A stretch of DNA of 44,889 nt from IMG/VR virus record IMGVR_UViG_3300025897_000024, positions 1 through 44,889 of that record, one strand, 5' to 3'. Positions within the stretch are counted from its first letter, which is position 1. Every line of letters starts with the position of its first letter. The notes under the pieces are model-generated. The model did no database searches. It was not told the DNA's origin and worked only from the letters and a program-made list of their open reading frames with translations. Shown in pieces: positions 1-7,330 of the stretch. This stretch comes from a virus. The translations under genes were made by a program, and so were the position numbers.

Positions 1-186
1 ATAAGCGCAATGCTCAACCAGTTTTTTATCAAGCACAAATCGCTGTGCATCAATCATAGTGCGTTGCAATAGCCTACGATTGCCTTCTGTGTATCTGCCT
101 TTTTTGTAATTGTGTATTCCTCGTTCTGGATGCGCCAATGCCGCCAAAAAAGTATTTGCTAAATTTGGTTCATTATCTTCAATCAT
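1..186 (-). CDS. Small protein of unknown function (3' end beyond the window)
   Basis: The first 62 codons are present and the frame is still open at the left edge, so the C-terminus lies outside the window. The protein begins MIEDNEPNLANTF and is soluble, with a basic patch (HNYKKGRYTEGNRR) and a helix-like C-terminal part. I do not recognise a family. The ATG at 186 is fixed by the AACCACGGAGA start-associated sequence 5 nt upstream. It is the last visible gene of the leftward cluster of tiny genes that starts near 930. Function unknown. Confidence 0.7.
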   Translation of the reverse strand, partial: MIEDNEPNLANTFLAALAHPERGIHNYKKGRYTEGNRRLLQRTMIDAQRFVLDKKLVEHCAY

Positions 187-191
187 TTTGG

Positions 192-202
192 TCTCCGTGG
201 TT
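192..202 (-). promoter_or_regulatory. Start-associated sequence, copy 1
   Basis: Perfect AACCACGGAGA on the minus strand, followed by CCAAA and the ATG at 186. The stop codon TAA of the 27-residue peptide upstream (202-204) overlaps its first base. Confidence 0.8.
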
Positions 203-285
203 TAAAGAAAGAATAGTATCGGGAGTGAACAAAACATTGCCATCCCTAATACGCCCATTGTAATTTTAAAAGCTGACATCATCAT
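202..285 (-). CDS. 27-residue hydrophobic peptide, probable single membrane helix
   Basis: A short frame begins ATGATGATGTCA and encodes MMMSAFKITMGVLGMAMF followed by a hydrophobic stretch ending LPILFFL. Almost the whole peptide could form one transmembrane helix. Its ATG overlaps the TGA stop of the 94-residue gene (ATGA arrangement), which suggests translational coupling, and its own stop falls at the edge of the next start-associated sequence. It fills the only space between two well-supported genes. No ribosome binding site of its own was seen, so expression depends on coupling. Function unknown. Confidence 0.45.
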   Translation of the reverse strand: MMMSAFKITMGVLGMAMFCSLPILFFL

Positions 286-566
286 ACATACTCCCAATGA
301 GTGCCAGCTTGTCTAAGCCATCGTTGCGCTGTTTCAAAATCAGGTGCGCCAACTTTTAGCGTGACATTGATGGCGGCAAGCCTTTCAGCTTTTTCACGCC
401 GTGCATCTTCATCTGCGATAATCTGTAAACCTTGCAATTTTGCAGCGTAATTTTCAAATGTCCAACCCTCTGTATTCCGAGGTCGTACACCGTGGACTTC
501 CTTGAATGTATCACTGTAGGCTTGCGCCATATCTTCAAGGGTTGCGGCTCTAATATAATCAGTCAT
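282..566 (-). CDS. 94-residue protein of unknown function
   Basis: The protein begins MTDYIRAATLEDMAQAYSD and is mostly helical in character, with a charged middle (ADEDARREKAERLAA) and a Trp-containing C-terminus (RWLRQAGTHWEYV). No known domain is recognised. The start at 566 follows GGAGA plus five A residues, part of a shortened start-associated sequence. The stop overlaps the start of the hydrophobic peptide at 285. It belongs to the leftward early cluster whose only promoter candidate lies at 961-995. Confidence 0.75.
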   Translation of the reverse strand: MTDYIRAATLEDMAQAYSDTFKEVHGVRPRNTEGWTFENYAAKLQGLQIIADEDARREKAERLAAINVTLKVGAPDFETAQRWLRQAGTHWEYV

Positions 567-571
567 TTTTT

Positions 572-580
572 TCTCCGTGG
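572..580 (-). promoter_or_regulatory. Start-associated sequence, copy 2 (shortened)
   Basis: CCACGGAGA is kept, but the leading AA is replaced by AG. Spacer AAAAA, then ATG at 566. No stop codon overlaps this copy. Confidence 0.7.
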
Positions 581-589
581 CTGTGTAGA

Positions 590-745
590 TTATTTTTTAT
601 TTTGTATAATCTTTTTGAATGAATAGTTGATGCTGTTGTTGGCTTGAGTCAGCTTTGCGGTATCGCCAGCGTTTGCGGCGTTTACAGCTTTGATAATTGC
701 TGCGGCTGCTTCCAAAGTCCAAAAATCATCGTGCTTGTTAATCAT
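590..745 (-). CDS. 51-residue protein of unknown function
   Basis: The protein runs MINKHDDFWTLEAAAAIIKA and ends FKKIIQNKK. The N-terminal half is alanine-rich and predicted helical; the end is basic. The start is set by a perfect start-associated sequence 5 nt upstream (751-761). No family is recognised. It lies third in the leftward early cluster; a short gap of about 10 bases separates its stop from the next start-associated sequence. Confidence 0.65.
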   Translation of the reverse strand: MINKHDDFWTLEAAAAIIKAVNAANAGDTAKLTQANNSINYSFKKIIQNKK

Positions 746-750
746 TTCAA

Positions 751-761
751 TCTCCGTGGTT
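751..761 (-). promoter_or_regulatory. Start-associated sequence, copy 3
   Basis: Perfect AACCACGGAGA, spacer TTGAA, ATG at 745. The upstream gene ends with the TAA at 760-762, which is built into this element. Confidence 0.8.
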
Positions 762-930
762 ACTTGATAATTTCAATTTGTGTAGGCTTAACAATTTTGG
801 GTTTTTTGTTACGAATAGAAATTACAATTTCGTCATGCTTCCATTTGTTAATATCATTCTTAGGAGTTACTTTGATCACCTTGCCAATGGTGTTTCTAAC
901 CCTAACTGTGTTTCCAACTTGAATATTCAT
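760..930 (-). CDS. 56-residue basic protein, small beta-barrel-like
   Basis: The protein begins MNIQVGNTVRVRNTIGKVIK. The alternating V/R pattern resembles the small KOW/SH3-like barrels that bind RNA or protein, but the resemblance is only in pattern. The rest is lysine-rich (KNDINKWKHDE, IRNKKPKIVKP). It is the first gene after the promoter/operator at 961-995, so it is probably the most strongly expressed of this cluster. The start at 930 is given by a perfect start-associated sequence. Function unknown. Confidence 0.65.
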   Translation of the reverse strand: MNIQVGNTVRVRNTIGKVIKVTPKNDINKWKHDEIVISIRNKKPKIVKPTQIEIIK

Positions 931-935
931 TTTAG

Positions 936-946
936 TCTCCGTGGTT
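936..946 (-). promoter_or_regulatory. Start-associated sequence, copy 4
   Basis: Perfect AACCACGGAGA with spacer CTAAA before the ATG at 930. First element after the promoter of the left early cluster. Confidence 0.8.
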
Positions 947-960
947 TTCGTTGCTTACCC

Positions 961-995
961 ATTATATATCGCACACCTGTTTACCATTGTCAACA
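961..995 (-). promoter_or_regulatory. Leftward early promoter with palindromic operator (site a)
   Basis: On the minus strand, TGTTGAC-AATG-GTAAACA occupies 995-978 and contains a perfect -35 box TTGACA (993-988). AT-rich -10 candidates follow: GATATA at 17 nt spacing, or TATAAT at 21 nt (966-961); which is used cannot be told by eye. The operator half sites are inverted copies of GTAAACA with one mismatch. It reads toward the gene at 930 and lies in the only divergent gap on this side, so it could also influence the plus-strand replication genes. Confidence 0.65.
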
Positions 996-1022
996 CACAA
1001 AATGAAATAAATGAAAAAAATC

Positions 1023-1052
1023 TTGCGATAAAATATTGGCTGGGTTTATGTT
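1023..1052 (+). promoter_or_regulatory. Weak rightward promoter candidate for replication genes
   Basis: TTGCGA (1023-1028), 18 nt, then TATGTT (1047-1052) give 4/6 matches to each consensus box and would start transcription near 1059, just before the ribosome site of the gene at 1083. The match is modest, and the call rests mainly on position. Confidence 0.3.
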
Positions 1053-1082
1053 GTTTAACCACGAATGACCAAAGGAGCGAAC

Positions 1083-1709
1083 ATGAGTTGGGATGCAGTA
1101 GGGCTAGCGGCTAAAGCCAAGTGCCAGAACCCGACCGCCAAGTTGGTATTGATTATGATAGCCAACTACGCGGATGAAAACTTTTCCAGTTACCCTTCAT
1201 ACAAGAAGCTATCAGAGCTTTGCGGCTGTGATGAGCGTACCATACAGAGAGCTATTAAAAGCCTTGTGGCGGATGGTATGGTTGAGGTGACGGCTAGGTA
1301 TAACACTGATGGCAAACAAACTAGCAACACCTACACTCTAAAATTGAGTAGGGGTGACAATATTGCGGGGGTGGGGGTGACAAATATGCCCCCCAATACT
1401 ATCAGAGTTAAACAATCTAATAATACAAAGAGGGGTGACAAATATGCGCCTGACTTTTTAGAATGGTGGAACGCATACCCTCGCAATGATGGCTCAAAAG
1501 CAAAAGCCTATGAAGCATGGATGCGAGTAACGGACAGGGATATAGGGGTTAGGGATTTATTTTTAGCCACCTGTAGCTTTAAGCGCACCACGCATGGTAA
1601 AGATAAGAAGTACATTCCCCACGCGACCACATGGCTGAATCAGCGGCGTTGGGAAACTGTATCAGAGGCGCAAGCCATAACCACGAATAGAAACCAACTG
1701 GCGGGATAA
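1083..1709 (+). CDS. Replication initiator-like protein with N-terminal winged helix
   Basis: Residues about 1-80 look like the HTH_36/replication-protein-O type winged helix: a segment NPTAKLVLIMIANYADE, then SYPSYKKLSELCGCDERTIQ and a recognition-helix-like RAIKSLVADGMV. A Gly/Asn/Thr-rich linker follows, then a C-terminal domain with FLEWWNAYPR and KAYEAWMRV, typical of phage replication initiators that load the helicase. I chose ATG 1083 rather than an in-frame ATG 18 nt upstream because AAAGGAG (1071-1077) is well placed. AACCACG also lies about 25 nt before this start, echoing the minus-strand start element. The primase-helicase follows after 3 bases, supporting a role in replication initiation. 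Confidence 0.75.
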   Translation: MSWDAVGLAAKAKCQNPTAKLVLIMIANYADENFSSYPSYKKLSELCGCDERTIQRAIKSLVADGMVEVTARYNTDGKQTSNTYTLKLSRGDNIAGVGVTNMPPNTIRVKQSNNTKRGDKYAPDFLEWWNAYPRNDGSKAKAYEAWMRVTDRDIGVRDLFLATCSFKRTTHGKDKKYIPHATTWLNQRRWETVSEAQAITTNRNQLAG

Positions 1710-1712
1710 GCA

Positions 1713-3488
1713 ATGCAAAAATTAATTGATAATAAAATACAGTTACGCAACTGGACGGTTGGTGACCATAAAACTACTTGCCCAGAATGTTCACACATGA
1801 GACGCAACAAAGCAGACCAATGCCTTTCAGTTACCATAGAGCCTGATGGGGGTGCAGTTTGGAAGTGCCACCATTGCGAATGGGCTGGGGCTGTTGCTGG
1901 GTCTAACTACAAGCCCGATGGGCAGTATGTAAGGCCAGTGGAATACAAGAGGCCAGAGCCGCTTCATAGGCTTAAAGAGGCGGATTCAAAAAGCCAGCCA
2001 ATGCTTGAATGGTTTAAGCGGCGAGGAATAAGCAAAGAGACTGTAGCGGCGTTTCACATTACTAGGACAAATAATTGGTTCGGCAATGGTGAGGAAGCCT
2101 GTTATGCGTTCCCATATTTCAAGAACGGAATTCTAGTTAATATAAAATACAGAACTAAAGATAAGAAGTTCAGGCAAGAGGGTGGGGCAGAAAGAACATT
2201 ATTTGGCATAGACGCGGTTCGGGCTAACTGGAAGGCAACAGGAAAAAAAGAACTTATATTTGTTGAGGGGGAAATGGATGTTCTTTCTATGTGGGAGGCT
2301 GGTTTATACAACGCAGTTACTTTGCCAGATGGCGCACCCAAGACCGCAAAATTTGATGAAAACGATAAGCGGTTCCAAGCGTTGCAGAACTGCGAATGGT
2401 TGCATGAAGCAGAGAAGGTGATTGTTGCTGTTGATGCAGATGAAGCAGGGCAAGCGTTGAAGCTGGAATTGATACACCGTTTTGGCAAAGACCGTTGCTG
2501 GACGATTGAATACCCAAACCATAATGATGTGCAATGCAAAGATGCGAATGAATGTTTAATGGAGCATGGAGCCGAGGTTCTAAGGGAGATAATAGGATTA
2601 GCGGCTCCACACCCCATAGACGGATTATACACTGTCAGGGATTATGAGAAAGAGGTTTTGAATATTTATGACGGCAATGTGCAGAAGGCATTGTCTACAG
2701 GGTTCAAATCTTTGGATAATATTTATAAGGTGATGCCATCCACATTTGCTGTTGTTACTGGCGTTCCCAACCACGGCAAATCAAATTTTATAGACCAGCT
2801 TGCGGTAAACCTAGCGAGAAATCACGGTTGGAAGTTTGCTGTATTCTCACCAGAGCATAGCACTGCCAACCATATAAGGCGGCTTTCAGAAAAGGTAATA
2901 GCCAAGCCATTTGATATTGGTCCAAGCCAGAGGATGAGTAAGAGCGAACTTGTTGATGCCATGATGTTTTTGGATGACAAGTTTCATTTCATTGAAGCAG
3001 AGGAATCTGTGCCTAGCATTGATTGGTTGCTTGCCAAGGCTAGGGCTGCGTGTCTAAGGCATGGGGTAAAGGGCATAATCATTGACCCTTACAATGAGAT
3101 AGACGCAACTAGGGATGGCAACAAAAGAGAAGATGAGCATATTCGAGACTTGATAAGCAGATGCAAGCAGTTTTGTCGGACACATGAGGTTGCGATGTGG
3201 ATGGTTGCCCACCCAGCAAAGATGCAGAGAACGCAAGAGGGTATAATACCACCGCCTAGCCTGTATGATGTAAGCGGGTCAGCCCATTGGAACAATATGG
3301 CAGATGTGGGACTTGTTATTCATAGAGACTTTGAAACTGATGAAACCAGAGTAATTACCCGCAAGATTAGGGAACAAGGTTTATATGGCAATATCGGTGA
3401 ATGCTTTTTTAAATACAATTTAGCCAAGCACGTTTATGAGGAAACAGAACATCAAACAGTGCAAAACTACTGGACAGACAATGATTAG
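1713..3488 (+). CDS. DNA primase/helicase (T7 gp4 / Twinkle-like)
   Basis: The 591 residues match the bifunctional primase-helicase layout. A zinc-binding domain has C23, C26, C52 and C55 (CPEC and KCHHC). A TOPRIM fold has the acidic glutamate in VEGEMDV (about 184-190) and the DAD motif VDADEAGQ (240-247). The C-terminal RecA-like helicase has Walker A TGVPNHGKS (349-357) and Walker B GIIIDPYNE (454-462), and ends with a DnaB-like region rich in arginine (VITRKIREQG). It should lay primers and unwind DNA at the phage fork. The start follows the previous stop by 3 nt. The gene is full length for the family. No DNA polymerase is present in the window. Confidence 0.92.
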   Translation: MQKLIDNKIQLRNWTVGDHKTTCPECSHMRRNKADQCLSVTIEPDGGAVWKCHHCEWAGAVAGSNYKPDGQYVRPVEYKRPEPLHRLKEADSKSQPMLEWFKRRGISKETVAAFHITRTNNWFGNGEEACYAFPYFKNGILVNIKYRTKDKKFRQEGGAERTLFGIDAVRANWKATGKKELIFVEGEMDVLSMWEAGLYNAVTLPDGAPKTAKFDENDKRFQALQNCEWLHEAEKVIVAVDADEAGQALKLELIHRFGKDRCWTIEYPNHNDVQCKDANECLMEHGAEVLREIIGLAAPHPIDGLYTVRDYEKEVLNIYDGNVQKALSTGFKSLDNIYKVMPSTFAVVTGVPNHGKSNFIDQLAVNLARNHGWKFAVFSPEHSTANHIRRLSEKVIAKPFDIGPSQRMSKSELVDAMMFLDDKFHFIEAEESVPSIDWLLAKARAACLRHGVKGIIIDPYNEIDATRDGNKREDEHIRDLISRCKQFCRTHEVAMWMVAHPAKMQRTQEGIIPPPSLYDVSGSAHWNNMADVGLVIHRDFETDETRVITRKIREQGLYGNIGECFFKYNLAKHVYEETEHQTVQNYWTDND

Positions 3489-3546
3489 GTGATATTATGT
3501 TCCTGATCGCCAAATATGCTCCCAAGGCATTTGGTTTTCGTGGTTA

Positions 3547-3574
3547 GAAAGGGGGGTTTGGTCGCCCCCCTTTC
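3547..3574 (+). terminator. GC-rich terminator-like hairpin after the primase-helicase
   Basis: GAAAGGGGGG (3547-3556) pairs perfectly with CCCCCCTTTC (3565-3574) around the loop TTTGGTCG. The 10-bp stem is very stable, but the downstream tract is only GTATTT, so termination efficiency is uncertain. It separates the replication unit from the ParB cassette; the rest of the 139-base gap holds no gene. Confidence 0.6.
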
Positions 3575-3627
3575 GTATTTGCATCTTATAAAGTTTTGAT
3601 GTAATCTATCCCAAAATGGGGTGATTT

Positions 3628-4236
3628 ATGGAAATCAAAGAAGTGCCAGTTACAGATGTAAAGCCATACACAGGCAACCCAAGAGTCATATCTGAGTCAG
3701 CGGTCAACTCAGTTTCAGACAGCATTAAAAGTTTCGGCTGGCAACAGCCCATAGTGGTTGATGGTGATTATGTAATTATTGCGGGTCACACAAGATTCCT
3801 TGCGGCAAAAAAGCTGGGGATGAAAACTGTACCAATTAAAATTTCAGATAATTTAACTATTGATCAAATAAAAGCGTTTCGCATTTTAGATAATAAATTA
3901 AATGAATTGACAACATGGGATGATGGTTTGTTAGAGGCTGAAATGGCTCTTATTGAGGGCGGTGATTTAGAAGCGTTTAAGCACTTATGGGAAACAACAG
4001 AAATCACTCAATCTGCTGGCGACATTGAGTTCCTTAATGATATGATTGACAAGGAAAACTCAGACTCAGTTGATTCTGATGTAATAGGTTCAGTGGGTGA
4101 TTATGTAACCATGAGCTTTGTCATGTCACCGCAAGATAGAGATTTGGTTTTGAGTGCTTTACGCAATATTCAAAATCAAGAAAAATTAGATAACGTGACG
4201 CAAGCATTAATTAAAATAACAAAGGAATTCGTATAA
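3628..4236 (+). CDS. ParB/Srx-fold protein
   Basis: Residues about 1-105 form a ParB/sulfiredoxin-type domain: an N-terminal strand (IKEVPVTDVKPYTGNPR), a helix (SVSDSIKSFGWQQPIVV), the signature GHTR (53-56) in IIAGHTRFLAAKKLG, and IDQIKAFRILDNKLNEL. The same domain is found in phage ParB proteins and in ParB fused to DNA methyltransferases. The C-terminal 90 residues are not recognised and contain no methyltransferase motif. The SD is GGGGTGA. The gene overlaps the next by 1 nt and begins a four-gene operon. Likely nucleotide binding or hydrolysis; the true substrate is unknown. Confidence 0.82.
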   Translation: MEIKEVPVTDVKPYTGNPRVISESAVNSVSDSIKSFGWQQPIVVDGDYVIIAGHTRFLAAKKLGMKTVPIKISDNLTIDQIKAFRILDNKLNELTTWDDGLLEAEMALIEGGDLEAFKHLWETTEITQSAGDIEFLNDMIDKENSDSVDSDVIGSVGDYVTMSFVMSPQDRDLVLSALRNIQNQEKLDNVTQALIKITKEFV

Positions 4237-4919
4237 TGGAAATAATCTATGAGCCAAAACACACAGAGGGAATTCGCGCACTTGATACAATGTATCCAAC
4301 TTATGCGATGTATTTTGATAAAGATGTTAAAGAACAGGGCATACCTCATGCCACCACGTTTGGGTATGTGCTAACAGGCTCAGCAAAAATTACCGCGAAT
4401 GGTCAGGGCTGGTGGGTTCAAGAAGGAAATTATTTTGCATTTCACGGAGCCTATGACATTTCAGATTCATCTGATTTCAAACTCTGGACTGTAACGAAGC
4501 TAGGGTATCGGTGTATGCCAGTAATGGGTCAAACGGAATCAAATGGTCGATTGTCATATATTGATGGTTGCTCTGATAGTGTTTTGGTTTCAATGCCAAG
4601 GCAAGGTGATCCAGTTCTTAACTATCTGCATTTCCCAACTGGCATTTATCAAACCCAACACACTCACCCTTCAGTAAGGATGGGCGTTGTAATTGGTGGT
4701 GAGGGAGAGGCTTTTCAAGAAAAAAGTAATTATAGCGATGGCTGGGTCAAGCCTTTGAAAAAAGGGTGTATTTTTATGCTCACTGAACAGGAGCTTCATT
4801 CATTTAGAACCAGCAATAGTCACATGGATATTGTTGCATTCCATCCAGATAGTGATACAGGTCCAACTGATGAAAACCATTCAATGATAAACCGAACTTA
4901 CATTGACCATGGAAAGTAA
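4236..4919 (+). CDS. Two-domain cupin protein
   Basis: The C-terminal cupin carries a complete metal site: HTH in QTQHTHPSVRM (motif 1), the following acidic residue in GEGEAF, and H in EQELHSFRTSN (motif 2). The N-terminal half has a cupin-like barrel pattern (HATTFGYVLTGSAKI, WWVQEGNYFAF), probably without a full metal site. Cupins bind metal and act as oxygenases, isomerases or binding proteins; the substrate cannot be read from sequence. It sits between a ParB protein and a PP-loop enzyme with 1-2 nt junctions, so a joint biochemical task is likely. Confidence 0.75.
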   Translation: MEIIYEPKHTEGIRALDTMYPTYAMYFDKDVKEQGIPHATTFGYVLTGSAKITANGQGWWVQEGNYFAFHGAYDISDSSDFKLWTVTKLGYRCMPVMGQTESNGRLSYIDGCSDSVLVSMPRQGDPVLNYLHFPTGIYQTQHTHPSVRMGVVIGGEGEAFQEKSNYSDGWVKPLKKGCIFMLTEQELHSFRTSNSHMDIVAFHPDSDTGPTDENHSMINRTYIDHGK

Positions 4920-4921
4920 AA

Positions 4922-6130
4922 ATGGGTCGTCTCGGCAAAAAGAAAATCATTGATAAAAATGTATATGAACTCGCAATAGAACGTATTCATAGGGCTTATG
5001 ACAGGTTTGATACTGTTGCGGTTATGTTTAGTGGCGGTAAAGACTCAACGGCCTGTCTTATGCTTACATTGGGGGTTGCCAAGGAACGTGGCATCAAAAA
5101 AGTGCCAGTGCATCATTTTGATGAAGAAGCCATCCCATATGACACAGAAGAATATGTCCGAAGGGTAGCCCAAATCCCAGAAGTGGATATGCATTGGTGG
5201 TGTTTGCCTGTCAGACACAGAAATGCTTGCTCAGTAAAAGAGCCGTGGTGGTTTCCGTGGGGTCCAGAAGATAAAGAAAAATGGGTTCGCCCCATGCCGC
5301 CAGAGGGTATTGCCCATGTTGAGGGTTATCCAACAGACCCAAAAAAACGTCTAACGATACCAGAGATAAACGGATATTTGTTTTCACCTGAGAAAGATGG
5401 AAACGTGGGTATTATCATGGGTATCAGGGCAGATGAAAGCCTGACGCGAACAAGGGCTATCTTGAATAGCCGCAAAAGAGAAGATAAGCACATAATCAAA
5501 TATGATGAGGGGACATCGCAAGGAAACATTTATAAGGTTTATCCTGTCTATGATTGGAACACTAAGGATATATGGACAGCCCCTAGAAAGTTTGGCTGGG
5601 ATTATAACCACGCTTATGATCGCATGGATAAAGGCGGTATAAAGCCAAATGCACAAAGATGTGCTCCGCCATATGGGGAAGAGCCAATGCGGGGTCTGCA
5701 TCAATTTAGAGAGCTTTGGCCTGATATTTGGGACAGGATGCAAACAAGGGTGGCTGGCGCGGCAACGGCGGCTAGATATTCAACCACGGTTTTATATTCA
5801 TATGGCAAAACACCAGCCAAGCCAGATAACATGTCATGGCATCAATTTATAAAGTTCTGGGTGGATAAACATCCAGAGCCGTATAAAACGCAAGTCGCTG
5901 AACGCATAAAAGGATTTATTCAAAATCATTATGGAAAAACAAAAGAGCCATTATTAGATAAAATTGCTCATCCGCGAACAGGGGTGTCATGGGATTTTCT
6001 TCTTAAGATTGCGGTAAGAGGAGACTTCAAGGGAAGAAAACAGCCTACAATACAGGGCGGCACAGATGAGGCCATAAAACAAAAAAGGAAATATGATGAA
6101 GCAAGGTTCAGAAGCGCAACCCATAAGTAG
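4922..6130 (+). CDS. PAPS-reductase-like PP-loop ATP pyrophosphatase (IbrA-like)
   Basis: The P-loop SGGKDS lies at 37-42 in VAVMFSGGKDSTACLML. It is followed by features of the IbrA-like branch of the PAPS reductase/DndC superfamily: HFDEEAIPYDTEEYVRRV, the Trp/Cys segment MHWWCLPVRHRNACS, and KEPWWFPWGP. A MGIRADESLTR motif and a cysteine in QRCAPPYGEEP follow. PP-loop enzymes adenylate substrates, often for sulfur chemistry, but this branch has no settled reaction. The gene overlaps the next ParB gene by 38 nt, the IbrA-IbrB order known from E. coli. At 402 residues it appears intact. Confidence 0.85.
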   Translation: MGRLGKKKIIDKNVYELAIERIHRAYDRFDTVAVMFSGGKDSTACLMLTLGVAKERGIKKVPVHHFDEEAIPYDTEEYVRRVAQIPEVDMHWWCLPVRHRNACSVKEPWWFPWGPEDKEKWVRPMPPEGIAHVEGYPTDPKKRLTIPEINGYLFSPEKDGNVGIIMGIRADESLTRTRAILNSRKREDKHIIKYDEGTSQGNIYKVYPVYDWNTKDIWTAPRKFGWDYNHAYDRMDKGGIKPNAQRCAPPYGEEPMRGLHQFRELWPDIWDRMQTRVAGAATAARYSTTVLYSYGKTPAKPDNMSWHQFIKFWVDKHPEPYKTQVAERIKGFIQNHYGKTKEPLLDKIAHPRTGVSWDFLLKIAVRGDFKGRKQPTIQGGTDEAIKQKRKYDEARFRSATHK

Positions 6131-6635
6131 TGTGCAATGGGTCAATAGAGATACGCTACACGCAAACTCCTACAATCCAAACAAAGTCGCACCAGTAGAG
6201 CTTGAGCTTCTAGTTCAATCTATCTTGACTTGCGGGTGGACACAGCCTGTTGTTGTCAGATCAAATAATGAAATTGTGGACGGCTATCATAGGTGGTTGG
6301 TATCTGGTGATGATAGAATTGCTGAGAGAACTGGTGGTATGGTTCCTGTCGTTATGTTGCCTGATGATATGGGAATGGCGGAACAGGTGTCAGCTACTAT
6401 CACGCACAACAGGGCAAGGGGCAATCACTTTGTAATGTCAATGGCGGAGATAGTTCGAAGCCTTAAAGATGAACAGGGCGTTGATGATGAATGGATAGCA
6501 ACACACCTTGGTATGGAACAGGACGAGATTGAAAGGCTTTATGACAATGCGGGATCACCCGATACTAAAGGCGACCCCGATGATGAATTTGAAGATGGGT
6601 GGGTTCCAGATTTTACTAGAATGGAAGGCGGTTAA
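6093..6635 (+). CDS. IbrB-like ParB-domain protein
   Basis: A ParB/Srx domain covers about 10-130: VNRDTLHANSYNPNKV, LVQSILTCGWTQPVVV, the signature GYHR (64-67) in IVDGYHRWLVSGD, and the late helices THNRARGNHFVMSMAEIV and WIATHLGMEQDEIERL, which form an HTH-like region. The C-terminus is acidic. AAGGA upstream of the ATG at 6093 lies inside the end of the previous gene, so translation is coupled. It differs from the first ParB protein of the cassette, so two divergent paralogues flank the cupin and PP-loop genes. Its stop overlaps the convergent GGCT gene by 4 nt. Confidence 0.8.
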   Translation: MMKQGSEAQPISSVQWVNRDTLHANSYNPNKVAPVELELLVQSILTCGWTQPVVVRSNNEIVDGYHRWLVSGDDRIAERTGGMVPVVMLPDDMGMAEQVSATITHNRARGNHFVMSMAEIVRSLKDEQGVDDEWIATHLGMEQDEIERLYDNAGSPDTKGDPDDEFEDGWVPDFTRMEGG

Positions 6636-7093
6636 GTTTTCCAGCGTTTAGGTATATGACCATCATTTGAATCATAATCTTTTGTAAAGGCTAAAGCTGC
6701 ATCAATGTATGTTTCATCTAACCCAAAATCATCATATCCTTGGCGTATAGCATTCAAGTATCCGATTGGTGGCATGGCAAGCCCATGACCATTCATCACA
6801 TAGGCCATATAAACATCACCTGTCTTTGTGTTATCAAAATATTCTTTCCGATAGAGATTGGGGAATCCCTCATATCTATCTAAAGCCTTTTCACAAGACT
6901 CAGTTATTTCCCATAACACTACAGGAACTTTCCATCCCTTTGCAGGGATGATGTCAGCAACGCCACGGAACACAAGTCTGTAATCTGGTAGTAACATACT
7001 CACTATCGGTTTGGCATCAGGGCAACGCATGGACATTTGAGTTTTATTTAGGTTGCTCCCATAGGCCACATAAAAAGGTTGTTTGGTTATCAT
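6632..7093 (-). CDS. Gamma-glutamylcyclotransferase-like (GGCT/AIG2) protein
   Basis: The family glycine loop is YGSNL (11-15) in FYVAYGSNLNKTQM, and the catalytic glutamate is E75 in LDRYEGFPNLYRKEY. Family members release 5-oxoproline from gamma-glutamyl groups. At 153 residues it is full length. The ATG overlaps the stop of the preceding small gene (TAATG), with GGAG 9 nt before. It is the last gene of a three-gene unit led by an amidoligase. Amidoligases and GGCT proteins are known to co-occur in phage and bacterial gene clusters, which suggests making and removing amide-linked glutamyl-type groups; the acceptor is unknown. Confidence 0.85.
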   Translation of the reverse strand: MITKQPFYVAYGSNLNKTQMSMRCPDAKPIVSMLLPDYRLVFRGVADIIPAKGWKVPVVLWEITESCEKALDRYEGFPNLYRKEYFDNTKTGDVYMAYVMNGHGLAMPPIGYLNAIRQGYDDFGLDETYIDAALAFTKDYDSNDGHIPKRWKT

Positions 7094-7329
7094 TAGTTCT
7101 TACTCCATTTTGTCAACATACCTTCATCAAGCATAGATGCTATAAATGTTTCTGGTGTGTCAGGGTCTAATTTGCTGCTATTGTAAATCATTGTCCACTT
7201 TGTAACGAGGTTCATAAATTCGAATATATCATTAGTGCCAACAATCGTGTCATTTCGTAATTGTTCAACAAGGCTTCTTTCGTCCTTTGCGCTAAACAAT
7301 TTCCCATCATATGTTTGGAACACATACAT
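7093..7329 (-). CDS. 78-residue protein linked to the amidoligase
   Basis: The protein begins MYVFQTYDGKLFSAKDERSL and ends EGMLTKWSKN; it looks small, alpha/beta and soluble, and no family is recognised. ATG 7329 is preferred to the in-frame ATG 18 nt upstream because AGGAGG, located in the last Arg codons of the amidoligase, sits at the right distance. Both ends are coupled: it starts 1 nt after the amidoligase stop and its stop overlaps the GGCT start. It may be the acceptor or a partner of the amidoligase, which is only a suggestion from position. Confidence 0.7.
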   Translation of the reverse strand: MYVFQTYDGKLFSAKDERSLVEQLRNDTIVGTNDIFEFMNLVTKWTMIYNSSKLDPDTPETFIASMLDEGMLTKWSKN

Positions 7330-7330
7330 C

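Noticed and set aside
2102-2632. 176-codon open frame on the minus strand
   Set aside because: It lies wholly inside the primase-helicase gene, has no ribosome site and its translation has no domain-like pattern; it is a shadow frame.
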